This document shows positions 10,501-20,936 of a DNA stretch of 64,000 bases, one piece after another (within the stretch, counting starts at the first letter, position 1; every line of letters starts with the position of its first letter). The DNA comes from Sphaerulina vaccinii. Lineage: Eukaryota > Ascomycota > Dothideomycetes > Mycosphaerellales > Mycosphaerellaceae. The notes under the pieces were generated by a model. It was not told where the DNA came from and made no database searches. It worked only from the letters and a program-made list of their open reading frames with translations. The position numbers and the translations under genes were made by a program. The stretch covers positions 1,984,001-2,048,000 of the forward strand of contig JAKUDP010000008.1 of NCBI GenBank assembly GCA_022570795.1, given 5' to 3'.

Positions 10501-13500
10501 ATGGCGCAGAATCAACGTGCGATGATTGACGAGAACGGACGACCAACTGTATCAAGAACGCAGTCCGCAATGGGTCGCAACTACGCGACACAGTCCGCAA
10601 CGGGGAACGCGAACGATGCCATTGATGCTGCGACCAACGCCGACGCAACACCGCGCTCTCTGGCGCGTGAAGCTGCCCATTCGACCGACGACCAGGACAC
10701 GGCTATGCACGGAGTCGGCAATGGAGACGAGATCAACCGCCAGGCTGATGAGCCTACTCGAACCCGCGGGGCCAAGGGCAAGAAAGCAGTCGAAGAGAGC
10801 CAGCATGACAATCGAGGAGGCAGCGCAGCCGGCAACGCCAACCGGCCAGGGATCGCCAGGACCATGTCGCAAAAGGATCGCGCAACAGTACTGTCACATC
10901 TGCGCCATGCGACCTCATCGCCGAACATCAGGGGCTTAGCGCCGCTTCTGCATCCTGATCCACTTGGTCCCGGACTGAAGCTGCGTCTTCAATCCATTGA
11001 GGAGAATGGTTTCGCGAAGACACCGGCACCTGAGGAGATCGAGCAATGGCTTGCCGCTTTGCGCGCCTCATTGAATCACCTTTTGGGAGAAGGCACGAAG
11101 TTGAATGGAAACACTGTATCACAAAGCAGTGACGCCACATCAGTACATGAGGCTGCGCAGGAGCAGGACATGGTGCAGCGTCTTATCGATGCGATGCCAA
11201 TGCCACCTGGACAGAATGGGCCCTCGCGCAAGCATCGATCGATAGGTCGTATGAGAGACGAGGCCGAGCAAGTTGTCATGTCTGCTGTATCGCGGGACAT
11301 ACCAGATGCGCTTGCAGCGCAGCAGCTTCATCGCTTATCCGTAGCCATGAGCGATGCCGATGCATATACCGACGCAGAGTCCATGCGGGCAGAAGAAGAT
11401 ATGAAGCCACCAAATCGACCTGCAGCTGGCCGCCGGCAACGATCGATCCTTCGAACGCCAATTCCGGAGGAACATATCGATCCGACCAAGACAGGGAGTT
11501 CGCTGAGGCAAAGCAATAGACGATCACGGCATTCTTCCATGCAGGTCACAAGTCCAGGGGGTCGATATACAGCTAGTGAGCGGGACAGCCACCAGCGGTA
11601 TTCGACGCCCACGAGGTCCAGAGCAAGCTCCATACAACCATATCGAAGTGCCATATCTCCAACTCCTGATGAGTGGTCGATGAGCGATACAATCGAAGAC
11701 AACCTCGCCAAGGCTGTAGAAGGCACTCTCAGTGTGATTCGTGAGCACCGCGAGTACCTGGACAAATCTCGTGCTGTCGCCAAACGCAGTGAGGACATAC
11801 TGGCAAGACTAGCACAGACACCGACCAGGTTCTGGCAAGCAAAGCAAAAGCCATCCCTTGGAACATACAGCCCTGCAACGAAGCCGACACCCAAAGCACA
11901 CACTAAATCATCTGTGTCCTCGCATGCTGCCACTCCAGCTCCGAGAATACCGAGAGGCCGTTCGGCAACCGCGATGTCTGGTACCACAGACAACAGTGCA
12001 GCACGATTGAGCCCATCGGTAGCAAGATCGAGGAGTGGCGCACGCAGGCGGAGACGATCGGCGAGCACAGGCTCGATCCGCTCCAGGTCCTCGACTGTCC
12101 CACCACCTCGTAGGCGATCCAGGTCGCTGACTGGGAATACTGAGCGTCTGGTTGACGACTACATTCAGAGACTTCGGGCCGGTGAATTGCTTCATGTGGA
12201 CAAGGTCAAAGCAGTGAACTCGAAACTGCAACGGACTGCGGGTCTGCCCAGTGTGAAAGAGCAGATGATCTCGGAAGCCGCAGCAGAAGCCAGTCGACAT
12301 GGCCGCGTCTTGCTTGATGCCACCCTACCGGCACAACCACTATCACTCGCACCGAGATACAGACGCTCGAGCTCTCGTCTTGCACGACTTCAAGGACGAG
12401 ACCCGCCACCTGTGCCGCGTATGTCGTCAGCTCGTGGGAGAGTAAAGCAGTCCACGTTCGCCAGAACTGCCAGACCTGACCATTTCGCGCCAAAGCCCGA
12501 GATAAACACACGCATCTCGGATAGAAGTCGCGAAAATACGAAGATGACTCGCCAACCTAGCGACGCCGCCTCCGTCAGTCGTAGTGTGCTTTCCAACCCA
12601 CGAGAACCTCGGCCATCGTCTGCAATGAAAATGCGCCGAGATACAGAATCTGTGACGCCTAGAGGGCAGATGTCCCAAGTTCCAGCTTGGCATCGCCTAT
12701 CGCAACAAAGTACGGCATCCTGGTCTTCGAAGGGTAAGGCGCCGATGCGAGACGAAGAGCACAATCGAGGTCTGCGTACCATGTTGGACACCAGAAGTCG
12801 AAGCTCAGTACGTTCGTCGCTGCTATCGCCAAGCAGTGCAAGAATCTCGTTCGTTGGCGAGGACTTCGATACTGCTGTGGAAGGCAGTATACGTGATCGG
12901 TCTTTCAATTCTCAAAGGTATATGGTCGATGATAGCAAACTCCGTGACAAGATGCGTCAGGACTCTGGACCCGATGGAAATGGAGGTGTGGCACTGCCCA
13001 GAGACAATCCGCACGCTCAACAGTCGGCCCTGGTACAAGGCTTGGATCTTGCTTCACCGATGGAGAATGATGATGTCGTCACGATCTGGCGTGAAGAAGT
13101 CGGCTGGCTTTTCAGTGTTGCTAACCAGAAGCGCATGAGTGAATATGAACCGCTTACCTTTCCACTGAAAACAGTGAAGGCTAAGAGATCTTCTTCCAAG
13201 ATCGCCATCCCAAGTCAGGAAGAGTTCCAAGCCATGATCGATCGCGCCAACAGGACGCTTCGCGAAAGTCATCGCAGGAAGAGACTACCAGAAGGACAAA
13301 GGTATTGTCGTCCTGTCGGCCTCACATCGTACGGGATGGTCACTCATCGCAGGGAGTCCACGAGTCTCAGATCAAAGACCAAGAACGCCATTGATCGGGT
13401 TCTGACGTTGGGCAACAAGTTGGGCAACACTTTGCTCCTCAAAAGCAGCAAGTCTCGTGGTCGGAGAGGGAGCACGGGCAGCCTGATGGAGCGACCAGTT

Positions 13501-13929
13501 GTAATCACGCCTGGTATGGCTGATGATGGTAGAGTCGTCGCGGGTAGACCAGTCTTGAGCCATGCAAACAGTTTGCGGCCGGAGCACAACCCAGCTTTGC
13601 TCCGAGCGAAAGGAATGAATGGTCAGCCACCAAACCGCACTCCTTCAAGATCAAGTATCAAGAGGACTGCTCAGCCGAGTATAAGACCATCGCTTGCGAC
13701 GCATGCGGAAGAAAGCGAAGAGGATTCAGGACCTGCAGAGCTTGGAAGCACGCCGGTGCACGAGATGCCAGTTAAGGAGCGTGCGAGCAGTCTGATAACT
13801 AAGGCTTCGGAAGACACCATTCGTGTCTGGCATGCCGCGGGCGTCCAGTGGGTGAGAACTCAAGAGGTAGAGAAGGCCACAGTAGCCGTATCGGCGGTGC
13901 CAGCGAGTCCGGTGAGCCCGTTGTCGTGA
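10501..13929 (+). CDS. Large basic Ser/Arg-rich conserved fungal protein (1142 aa)
   Basis: A single long exon. The frame opens upstream with GTG at 10450, but the first ATG is at 10501 (MAQNQRAMIDENGRPTVSR), and I use that. Most of the protein is predicted to be disordered and is rich in Ser, Arg, Pro and Thr, with RS-like clusters around residues 510-560 (RSRSGARRRRRSAST). A short helical, more conserved-looking block precedes it (EDNLAKAVEGTLSVIREHREYL). The most folded-looking segment is near residues 860-980, beginning VVTIWREEVGWLFSVANQKRMSEY and including RPVGLTSYGMVTHRRES. No catalytic motif or membrane segment is visible. I do not recognise a named family. A scaffold or nucleic-acid-associated role would be a guess. 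Confidence 0.8.
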   Translation: MAQNQRAMIDENGRPTVSRTQSAMGRNYATQSATGNANDAIDAATNADATPRSLAREAAHSTDDQDTAMHGVGNGDEINRQADEPTRTRGAKGKKAVEESQHDNRGGSAAGNANRPGIARTMSQKDRATVLSHLRHATSSPNIRGLAPLLHPDPLGPGLKLRLQSIEENGFAKTPAPEEIEQWLAALRASLNHLLGEGTKLNGNTVSQSSDATSVHEAAQEQDMVQRLIDAMPMPPGQNGPSRKHRSIGRMRDEAEQVVMSAVSRDIPDALAAQQLHRLSVAMSDADAYTDAESMRAEEDMKPPNRPAAGRRQRSILRTPIPEEHIDPTKTGSSLRQSNRRSRHSSMQVTSPGGRYTASERDSHQRYSTPTRSRASSIQPYRSAISPTPDEWSMSDTIEDNLAKAVEGTLSVIREHREYLDKSRAVAKRSEDILARLAQTPTRFWQAKQKPSLGTYSPATKPTPKAHTKSSVSSHAATPAPRIPRGRSATAMSGTTDNSAARLSPSVARSRSGARRRRRSASTGSIRSRSSTVPPPRRRSRSLTGNTERLVDDYIQRLRAGELLHVDKVKAVNSKLQRTAGLPSVKEQMISEAAAEASRHGRVLLDATLPAQPLSLAPRYRRSSSRLARLQGRDPPPVPRMSSARGRVKQSTFARTARPDHFAPKPEINTRISDRSRENTKMTRQPSDAASVSRSVLSNPREPRPSSAMKMRRDTESVTPRGQMSQVPAWHRLSQQSTASWSSKGKAPMRDEEHNRGLRTMLDTRSRSSVRSSLLSPSSARISFVGEDFDTAVEGSIRDRSFNSQRYMVDDSKLRDKMRQDSGPDGNGGVALPRDNPHAQQSALVQGLDLASPMENDDVVTIWREEVGWLFSVANQKRMSEYEPLTFPLKTVKAKRSSSKIAIPSQEEFQAMIDRANRTLRESHRRKRLPEGQRYCRPVGLTSYGMVTHRRESTSLRSKTKNAIDRVLTLGNKLGNTLLLKSSKSRGRRGSTGSLMERPVVITPGMADDGRVVAGRPVLSHANSLRPEHNPALLRAKGMNGQPPNRTPSRSSIKRTAQPSIRPSLATHAEESEEDSGPAELGSTPVHEMPVKERASSLITKASEDTIRVWHAAGVQWVRTQEVEKATVAVSAVPASPVSPLS

Positions 13930-14295
13930 AAGGATACTGAGTTTTGTATACGCGTCTGTTTCGTGATATCCAGTATATGGACGCGTCTTGTTTGTCTGAG
14001 AGTGCATAAAGGCCTATCATGGCCAACAGTGCTCGTTAATGCATATACTGGGTCCCGTATGAAGGCCTGAGAGCACATATAGCTGCATGATGATGGTTGT
14101 CAGAGAGTAGAGATAGGTAGAATGAAGTCGAAGGAAGAAATGACGCTCAATGTCTTGGCTTGCTGTTTGCCGAGGACAGTGACATCTCGCACGTCACCTC
14201 CTCACCTATGGAGGTAAACACACCTTGCAAGATGCATGTAGTATCATATACCACACACACTCCAAATTAATCTACACAAAACAGACCATATCATC
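13930..14295. other. Short intergenic spacer
   Basis: Holds the 3' end of the Ser/Arg-rich gene and the 5' leader of the DUF1330-like gene. The last 60 bases before the start are A/C-rich (ACACACACTCC, then CTACACAAAACAG), which is typical of a fungal leader. No gene is seen. Confidence 0.5.
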
Positions 14296-15151
14296 ATGCC
14301 TCTCACAACCCTCCACCTAATCGCTCTCGCTCCCAACGCCACAATCTCTCAATACCTCCGAGCTCTATCCTCATACTCAATAAAACCACTAGTAGCATCA
14401 AAAGTCGTCCGCTGGATCATCAAGCCCGAGAAACTCTCAACGCATCTTCTCAATCAGAAATGGGATCTCCTAATAATCCTTCCAGCGACTCAGCAAATCC
14501 CAGACACTTACTTAGGAAATGACTGGGTTCATCGCCATTGGAGTATAACAGCAGGAGTACCTTCTGGTCTTCTTAAGGACTTTTCTACTAAGAATCAAAG
14601 ACTATTGCACCCTCAAGCTGGAGATGTTCCAGAGCTTACAGGCTCTTTAAACAAGCCGAGGATGGCTAGTTCGAGTCAAGGTTTGGAGCTGAATGACGAT
14701 GTTTTGTCTTGGAGCAAGTCTTTTGAGCTAGGTCAGGATGGAGCAGTGAGCATGTTGAACTTGTTGTCTTTCAAGCCTGGGAAAGAGGCTCATGAGAGCT
14801 ACTTGAAGTATGGGAAGGCTTTTGGTGAAAGTATTGGAAGTAGGAGAGGTGGCAAAGCGAAGATCGTTGGCAAAGTTGTGCCTGATCAAAAGACCAGTAA
14901 TGAAGACAAGTATGGATGGGATGAGATTGCATTGGCACATTACCCCAGTAAGAAGCCTTCGTTGCCAGGAAGAAGAGAGGACGTATTTGCTGACTGTCCA
15001 CCTAGGTATTCGCCACTTCACGGATATGCTAGCCAGCGAGGACTACCAGAAAGTCAACCACGAGTCCAGGCTGCCGGCCTTGAGGGACACGTGCATCCTC
15101 TGCACGACTGAGCTTGATCCGGACCTCAGTACCGACAAGGCGAAGTTGTAG
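14296..15151 (+). CDS. DUF1330-like (dimeric alpha/beta barrel) protein, 265 aa
   Basis: Exons 14296-14947 and 15006-15151 are separated by a 58-bp intron with a GTAAGA donor, a TGCTGAC branch site and a CTAG acceptor. The join gives IALAHYPSIRHFTDMLAS in frame. The N-terminal half (residues 1-105) resembles a degenerate ferredoxin-like module (LIALAPNATISQYLRAL). The C-terminal half carries a DUF1330/EthD-type barrel: VSMLNLLSFKPG, then Y-x2-Y-x-KAF, GKAKIVGKV, W-D-E-IAL, HYPS, and ALRDTCILCT. Such barrels act as small dimeric enzymes or monooxygenase-like proteins, but no substrate is known here. The leader contains TATCATCATG just before the chosen start. No targeting signal is clear. Confidence 0.82.
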
Positions 15152-15163
15152 GACCTGACCCGA

Positions 15164-16434
15164 TCATGTTTGCTTAGCCGCCGCAACCACCACCACCACC
15201 GCAACCGCCGCCTCCGCCTCCGCCGCAACCACCTGTATAGCGAGATCAGCGTTGAGATCACAAATATGGCATGGGTCTTGCTTACCGCCACCTCCTCCTC
15301 CACCTCCTCCTCCTCCTCCACCACCACCAGCAGTGTTATGCGAGTTGGCCACGGTCCCGATTCCTCGCCACACTTGAAATGCACGCATCACAGCCAGTCC
15401 CATGATTTCTAGTTCCGCTGGCAATGCTGCATAGTGGTTGAATTGAGCAGCTTGAGATCTTCCGGCGCTGTCTTGTGCGTCTTTGTCCAGGTTCACGTAT
15501 ATCGCGAGAACTTGATCAGGACTTTGAGACTCGTCATGTAAAGACCAATGAGCCAGCTTTGTGCTGGCGCTGCCAATGAAGCGCGGATCTTCCATTCTGT
15601 ACGAATCAGTAGTCTCCTGCAGTGCCATGAGTCTTGCATTCCTCACCGTTGCCATCGAAAAGTATTGTATCCTACGTCAAACGTATAGGTTTCATTCTTC
15701 CTGCCATATTTCTTGTTCTCGATCTTTGACCAGTCCCTCTTCTTTTTGGCTTTGAGCCTTTTACCCTGAGCGCGTGGAATGTACGGATCACCGAATATTG
15801 CGTAGGAATCAGAACCGGGTCGACCAGCAGCCAGGATCCTTCCATCCGCCGCAGAGGTAATATCGTCGATCCATAAGGAGTGCATTCCGAAATAGAATGG
15901 GGGCACGGGGAAAAAGGATGGCTTTTTCGCAGTACTCTTTTTGATATGGTAGAGGGTCGCTCCATTCTCGAGGACTGCGTAGTTGCCCTTCTTATCGGCA
16001 TCATCCATGCGAACGATATCGTAGGTTCTGACAGGCGTGAATACAGGACCGCTGTAGGGTTCAGGCTCAGGGCGCGAGGTTCCGGAGCCGTCCAGCCGTG
16101 GCAAAGGATCTGATGTTGTGCTAGGACCTGCGGGTGTCGGTTGATATGATGTTGTACTAGTCTCTGTGAGTGTCGGTTGATATGGTGTTGTGGTAGGATC
16201 TGCGAGTACCGGTTGATACGACATTGTGCTAGAACCTGCAAATGTCGGAGTTGTCGTGAAAGAACGCGGATCACTCGGAAATGTTGTGCTGGGAGCTGCG
16301 AGTGTTGGTTGATATGATGCTTTCTTAGGACGACCTGTACGCTCTGGAACTGGGCCCAGGTTGCCATGTTTTCCGAATGGTAGCCAAGATGTCGTTGCAT
16401 CGATGGCTTTGATCACGTAACTCGAGAAAACCAT
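15164..16434 (-). CDS. Tubby-like/LURP-one-like protein with Pro-Thr repeats and polyglycine tail (406 aa)
   Basis: Exon 1 is 15647-16434 and exon 2 is 15164-15596, with a 50-bp intron (GTGAGG donor, TACTGAT branch-like site, ACAG acceptor). The splice joins VGYNTFRWQR to MEDPRFIGSASTK in frame. Residues 40-107 contain four copies of a 12-residue module [S/P]YQP-x8. Residues about 130-350 form the folded part (YDIVRMDD, GATLYHIKK, SYAIFGDPYIPR, ETYTFDVGYNTFRW, VLAIYV, ELEIMGLAVMRAFQVWRG), which looks like a fungal tubby C-terminal-like fold. That assignment is tentative and rests on overall pattern. The tail holds a 15-residue glycine run encoded by a triplet microsatellite, then CHIC and an Ala/Val-rich hydrophobic end. 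It lies 12 bp from the convergent DUF1330-like gene, so their 3' UTRs must overlap. Function unknown. Confidence 0.75.
15179..15336. repeat. Trinucleotide microsatellites (CAC/CCG and CCT/CAC)
   Basis: Two impure triplet runs, about 15179-15235 (CACCACCACCACCGC and similar) and about 15288-15334 (CACCTCCTCCTCC and similar), lie within the 3' part of the minus-strand tubby-like gene. There they encode the Ala/Val-rich end and the polyglycine run respectively. Such runs are expected to vary in length between isolates. Confidence 0.85.
16114..16221 (-). repeat. 36-bp coding tandem repeat (three units)
   Basis: Three adjacent 36-bp units encode SYQPVLADPTTT, PYQPTLTETSTT and SYQPTPAGPSTT (residues 72-107 of the tubby-like protein). 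A separated fourth copy lies at residues 40-51. The YQP core is invariant and the remainder has diverged. Confidence 0.85.
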
Positions 16435-17481
16435 TGCGAACCGAGGTCGACGAAGCCGTAGATATGCTGGTACTTGATGAGGCAGTTGATAAGGTAGTGA
16501 AGTAGCAGATGTGTTCCAAGGTTGTTAGAGTCGAGTCGAGTTGGGAAGAGAGCTCTGCTCTGTGTTGACAACAAGACGTTCGGCGCCTTCCATGGTCTCT
16601 GTTGAGGTAGTCGCCACACTGCTCACAACAAAGCAGTCACAACTCGGAGGTCCATTCTGAAGCCCGATCAGTGATAAGACTGTACCTCCTCTGAAGGTAC
16701 GATGGCTTGGCCAAAGGCAGACAAGTCCATCACCGACATCCTACTGGGGTCGCGAGCCACGTTCATCTTCATGCTCACGTGCGATCACATGCAGCGGCAG
16801 GTGCCCTTTCTTATGAGATCTTTCCAGATTCTGATCGTGTTCCGTCGGAAGGTGGGACTTGCGTAGTGGTTGTATATGGATCGGAGGTATGGTTCGGCGT
16901 GCTGCTCACATCTCCAGGCACCTGCAATGCGGCAAATGAGCTGATGATGCGGCAGCTGTCGATAGTGCGGCAAGTCCTTCGTGGACACCTGTGGTCAGTA
17001 TGAGGATTGCATTGTCAGTATCAGCGATTGAGTTGAGCAGAAGTCAACTCATCGCAAGAACGGTCGAGAAATCTCGGGTCTCACAGGCTCAGCAGTGGCA
17101 GAAGCATGACGCTGTGCTTCGCCCTCAGCGCGGACACACATTGGCCCGCGAGCGCGTCGGCGTGGCTGGTCAATAGAGCACTTTGGCTTTGAAGATGATC
17201 TGCTTTGGCAGCGCTTCGCCATTGACACCAACCTATATTCGCTCGTGAGAGCATTTGAAACAGCCCATCCCCTTGCGAGGAGGTCAGAGGTTTGTTCAGA
17301 AGATGATTTGCTTTTTGTCTACAGACTTGCTTAACATCTTCCCAGCCACCACGCTTAAAGGTATCCATGGGTATCATGTCCATGCCGCTTCTGTGCAGGT
17401 TTTCATCCTCTTAAACGCCAGACTTTCGGTAGTCTTCAAGACCATTCATCATCCATGCTTTTGTGATTGTTCGTGAAGCGC
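16435..17481. other. Intergenic, no supported gene
   Basis: About 1 kb between two minus-strand genes. Frames of 60-100 codons on both strands overlap one another without family features. The part adjoining 16435 contains the promoter of the tubby-like gene, and the part adjoining 17481 contains the 3' UTR of the ribosomal protein gene. Confidence 0.5.
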
Positions 17482-18126
17482 TTATGCGACGAGCTGGACA
17501 ACACCACCGGCCTCGGTGATCTTGCGCTCGGCGTCCTTGGAGAAGTAACGGGCGCGGACGATGAGAGGGATGGCTGGGATGCGACCCTTGCCGAGGACTT
17601 TGCTGTAGCCGAGTGGGAGGAGGTCCAGGACTGGGGCAGTGTCGGACTTGCCGCCAGCGAGAGCCTTCTCGCGCTGCTCTTGTGGGACGAGCGACCAGAG
17701 CTGGTATGAAGTGTCAATACACATCCAGAGCCCAATTTCGTCTAGTAAGCGGCTACTCACCTTGTCGAGGTTGATGACTGGCTTCCAGAATCCGTTTTGC
17801 ATCTTGTGGAAGTATCGCATACCGACTTTACCGAAGTAACCCGGATGGTACTTGTCCATGTTTGTGCGGTGGTGGTGCTGACCACCAGCAAGACCACGAC
17901 CACCGGGATGCTTTCGGTGCTTGCCTACACGACCGTGACCGGCCGAGACGTGACCGCGGCTGTGAAGAAGAACTAGTCAGTATACCATTCGAGGAGGAAT
18001 CTGCGAATGCCAATGCTCTGGCCCCCGGTCCGCGGTTGCTGGACAGTGGTATCGCAGAAGTGGCGCAACGCAGGAGGTGGGAGTGTTGACATACTGCTTG
18101 CGGGTGTTGGAGAGACGGGTAGGCAT
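17482..18126 (-). CDS. RPL28: 60S ribosomal protein L28 (uL15), 149 aa
   Basis: Three exons: 18095-18126, 17761-17959 and 17482-17700. Intron 1 is 135 bp (GTATGT donor) and intron 2 is 60 bp (GTGAGT donor). The translation begins MPTRLSNTRKHRGHVSAGHGR and continues KHPGGRGLAGGQHHHRTN, NMDKYHPGYFGKVGMRYFHK, LDKLWSLVPQEQ and VLGKGRIPAIPLIVRARYFS, ending AGGVVQLVA. This matches eukaryotic uL15 along its length, and 149 residues equals yeast Rpl28. It is a structural protein of the large subunit near the tRNA exit site, and yeast RPL28 (CYH2) is the classical cycloheximide-resistance locus. A small first exon followed by a relatively long first intron is usual for fungal ribosomal protein genes. 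Confidence 0.97.
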
Positions 18127-18827
18127 ATCGGCGGTGTTGTCGATGGGTGTGGTCGAGAAACGAAGTCGTGAAGCCAAAGTGCAAAAGTCGGAGAGGGCAG
18201 GTGCGATGGACATTTCTGGGCTTGGCGCCTTCCTCGCCATTGGCTCATCACAAGCGGCACGCTAGCGGCTGTCAACTTTCGATCGCTTCACCAGACGATC
18301 TCAACGACAGCATCCTCGCTTCTTCAAGACTTTAGCTCCTGGTTTTGCTAACCGAAAAGCCTGTCGAGGTCGCGCAGTCCTGCCGTACCATCATGGACGA
18401 GCACATCATTGGCAGCAGAAGCACAGCTTTTCGTTTACTCACAAGTCACGCTCAATTCGGAGAGAATGTTGCGAATGCTTCTTCTGTGGAAGAAAGCCAT
18501 ATTGCCCATGAATCATGATCAGAACGACAAGGTAAATATCTGACACTCTGGTCATGCTGAACGTGTGAGTAGAAGGTGCTAGATACCATGATCGTATCCA
18601 TCTTCATTGTTCAAGCAAGTCCCGCATCAGCTGGACTATGAAGACCTTCCAGCAACTCCAATGCGTCACCAATTCAATACAAACAGGAAGAAAACAAGAC
18701 CCGCACGATCTTTCTCAACATTCCTGTCGCCCATACCATGCTCTCTTCGGCCTCCAACGCTGCCGCACACGTCAAAAGAGTCTGACTATGCGAAATTCCG
18801 ATCCGCTGAGCACTCGCTGCCTGGGTT
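18127..18827. other. Intergenic, RPL28 upstream region
   Basis: About 0.7 kb containing the RPL28 promoter and the 3' end of the next minus-strand gene. Short plus-strand frames at 18607-19000 are antisense to the neighbouring gene and lack features. Nothing further was seen. Confidence 0.5.
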
Positions 18828-19379
18828 TCAGACCCGCCGAGAGCGAATGTGATCGCAGCGACGCTGATGACGACCACCATACTCGCAGGTGCTGGGATCT
18901 CGAAGCCCCAGTGCGCGCTCGAAACTCATGTCATTCGCCACAACTCTCCGTGGGTCCTGTTCTGAATACTGCCGCTGGTGAAATGAAGAAGTTGAACTAG
19001 AGCTGCGACTCGACTCTGACTGGTCTTCGCTGTCATCAGTTTCATCTGAGCGCTCCCGTCTGTAGCTCCTTCGGTGACCTGGAACGATCTCCGGCCGGTA
19101 TCCTCGGACTGGCACGACTGGAGCACTGCTCCTCTCCTGATAGTTCGACTGAGCTGCAAATCTTCTCCCTTCCTCGTTGATTCGTCTCTCAACGTTTCTT
19201 CTGTGCTCGTCGCGTTCCCTTTCATATCTTCTTCTTTCCTGGTCGCGTCCTTCGTTGTATGCCATGGTCTCGCGGTATGCTGCAGCATGAGTGTTGTACT
19301 GCTTCTGCTTCTCACCCTTTTTCTTCTTGGAGCCGTCAAACAATCCCAACGCCGTCATAGTGGCCACGTTCATGACCAT
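18828..19379 (-). CDS. Highly charged helical hypothetical protein (183 aa)
   Basis: The frame extends upstream without an ATG. The first ATG, at 19379 (MVMNVATMTALGLFDGSKKKK), has A at -3 and G at +4. A short hydrophobic start (GLFDG) is followed by a lysine cluster, then a 60-residue Arg/Glu-rich helix (GRDQERRRYERERDEHRRNV) likely to form a single alpha-helix or coiled coil. An Arg/Ser-rich disordered C-terminus with an acidic serine patch (SDETDDSEDQSESS) follows. The bases just upstream of the ATG (CTCTCACAAG) could be a splice acceptor, so a 5' exon may be missing. No family recognised. Confidence 0.55.
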   Translation of the reverse strand: MVMNVATMTALGLFDGSKKKKGEKQKQYNTHAAAYRETMAYNEGRDQERRRYERERDEHRRNVERRINEEGRRFAAQSNYQERSSAPVVPVRGYRPEIVPGHRRSYRRERSDETDDSEDQSESSRSSSSTSSFHQRQYSEQDPRRVVANDMSFERALGLRDPSTCEYGGRHQRRCDHIRSRRV

Positions 19380-20057
19380 CTTGTGAGAGCACGTAGGTGG
19401 CTCTGTGGGGATGAAGGGCAAAGTCTTGGGGTATGGAAGCAAGATGTCGATTGTCGGTGGTGGTCGATCGTAGAACCTTGGTATGTCGGTGAGAATTGCT
19501 GAGTGCTGGGAACAAAATTTAGCATCGAGTCTGGAAGATCTCTTCTATGCATATCCTCTGTCATCATTCACGACAGCACTGGCAAACAGAATCAGTCCAC
19601 GGTGCTGCTGTTGTGGGATCGTACGTCACTGGACATGCGGTCAGCACGTCTGATCACACTCCGGAACTGGCTCATGTCTTGGTTCTTGATGTTGGCCGCT
19701 ACGAGGTAAAGCTGTAGCTATTCGGAAAGAGTGTAACGGCCGCTGCTGCTGCTTGCTTCAGACACGACTAAAGTGAAATGACAGAAACCAGATCACGATA
19801 CATGAGCATGATTGCGAAGAATTGCAAGTGTCTCCAGTTAGCATTGTCATCTGCGTCGCTAGTCTGTGCCATAGTATGCGAGGTTTCGCAGATATGGTGA
19901 GCTCGTGAAGTGAAGTTACAGGCATGATATTGAATGACTTGTCTGTTAGTGATTCTGGGCATGTGCGACGGACTATTCTATTATTGTACTTTTACAAAAG
20001 ATCTTGTGACATCTAGCGTACTCATTACATCGTGTTCCAATTGCGCCTGACAGCCAC
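19380..20057. other. Intergenic, no supported gene
   Basis: Separates two minus-strand genes. Contains the promoter of the charged helical protein and the 3' end of the DUF7702 gene. Short frames on both strands have no recognisable features. Confidence 0.5.
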
Positions 20058-20936
20058 TCAATGTCCTCTCACAGCATCACGAACAAGTCGGCTCGGCCTA
20101 TAATCACCGATACTTCTTTCCTGCCTCCCATTCTCCTGCACATATCGCGCACCTTGGCGCTCCACATCCTTCTCAGCCTCATTCGCACTCCTCTGTTGCT
20201 TAGGTGTCAGCAGACCAGCCCAGATATACAAGCACAACGCACAAGCCTCCATAGCAAACATCATAGTAGCCTGAACCACAACACTCGGAGTCGGATATGC
20301 GAAGATCGATCCTGGATCGCTGAAGCCGACAGCTATAGTGTAGATGACTCGGACCAGAAGGAAAGGTAGGACAAGGATGCCGGCTAGCATGAGTTTGCTT
20401 TCAGATGAGGGGATATTGCTCTTCTTGGTGGATAGTAAGATAGAGATGAAGGCTAGACAGATCCATACAGCCAAGAAGAGGATTGAGGTGACTTTGAGTA
20501 GGATGCGTCCAGTATGATAATCTGATGCATTGCCTTGTGCGGTTTCGACTCCTCCGACGATGGCTAGGATGAGGGCGATCAGAGAGAATATGCTGATGGG
20601 TCGAAAGATTATCTTTGGCAGACTTCGGTGCTGCATGCTTTCGTTGATGCGTTGGAGGAATCCCAGGAGTGCGAGGAGGAGAGGTGCTGTTCCTACAGCA
20701 CTTGTGATTGCTGCAGTCTCTTGGAGGCCAGCAGAGTTGTCATTTTGCGTGACCATGTAGAGGATCGTGGATGCTCCAATGATACGAAGGACGGAGATAA
20801 GGACCATGAAGAACCATCCAGCATTGCGGGAGAAAGAGCCTTGTTTGATGCAAATGTAGACTGACAGGAGAAATGCTGGTGCATAGAAGGCGAGCTCGAC
20901 TGCGGCTAGGATGCCATGTGGGCTGAGGATCGTCAT
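20058..20936 (-). CDS. DUF7702-type seven-helix membrane protein (292 aa)
   Basis: A single exon from an ATG at 20936. Seven hydrophobic segments are visible: GILAAVELAFYAPAFLLSVY, the AGWFFMVLISVLRIIGAS region, AAITSAVGTAPLLLALLGFL, ISIFSLIALILAIVGGV, VTSILFLAVWICLAFISIL, LMLAGILVLPFLLVRVIYTI and ATMMFAMEACALCLYIWAG. A charged cytoplasmic tail of about 45 residues ends the protein. Motifs typical of this fungal family include F-Y-x-P at helix 1, R-I-x-G in helix 2 and RVIY followed by F-x-x-P-x-S. The topology recalls 7-TM receptors, but no ligand or coupling partner is known. Confidence 0.85.
   Translation of the reverse strand: MTILSPHGILAAVELAFYAPAFLLSVYICIKQGSFSRNAGWFFMVLISVLRIIGASTILYMVTQNDNSAGLQETAAITSAVGTAPLLLALLGFLQRINESMQHRSLPKIIFRPISIFSLIALILAIVGGVETAQGNASDYHTGRILLKVTSILFLAVWICLAFISILLSTKKSNIPSSESKLMLAGILVLPFLLVRVIYTIAVGFSDPGSIFAYPTPSVVVQATMMFAMEACALCLYIWAGLLTPKQQRSANEAEKDVERQGARYVQENGRQERSIGDYRPSRLVRDAVRGH

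Noticed and set aside
11328..12068. 246-codon minus-strand open frame
   Set aside because: Shadow of the Ser/Arg-rich plus-strand gene; no domain or splice partner.
15641..15646. 30-bp intron ending at an earlier CAG (15617-15646) in the tubby-like gene
   Set aside because: Too short for fungal splicing; the 50-bp alternative has a branch-like TACTGAT and keeps the frame.
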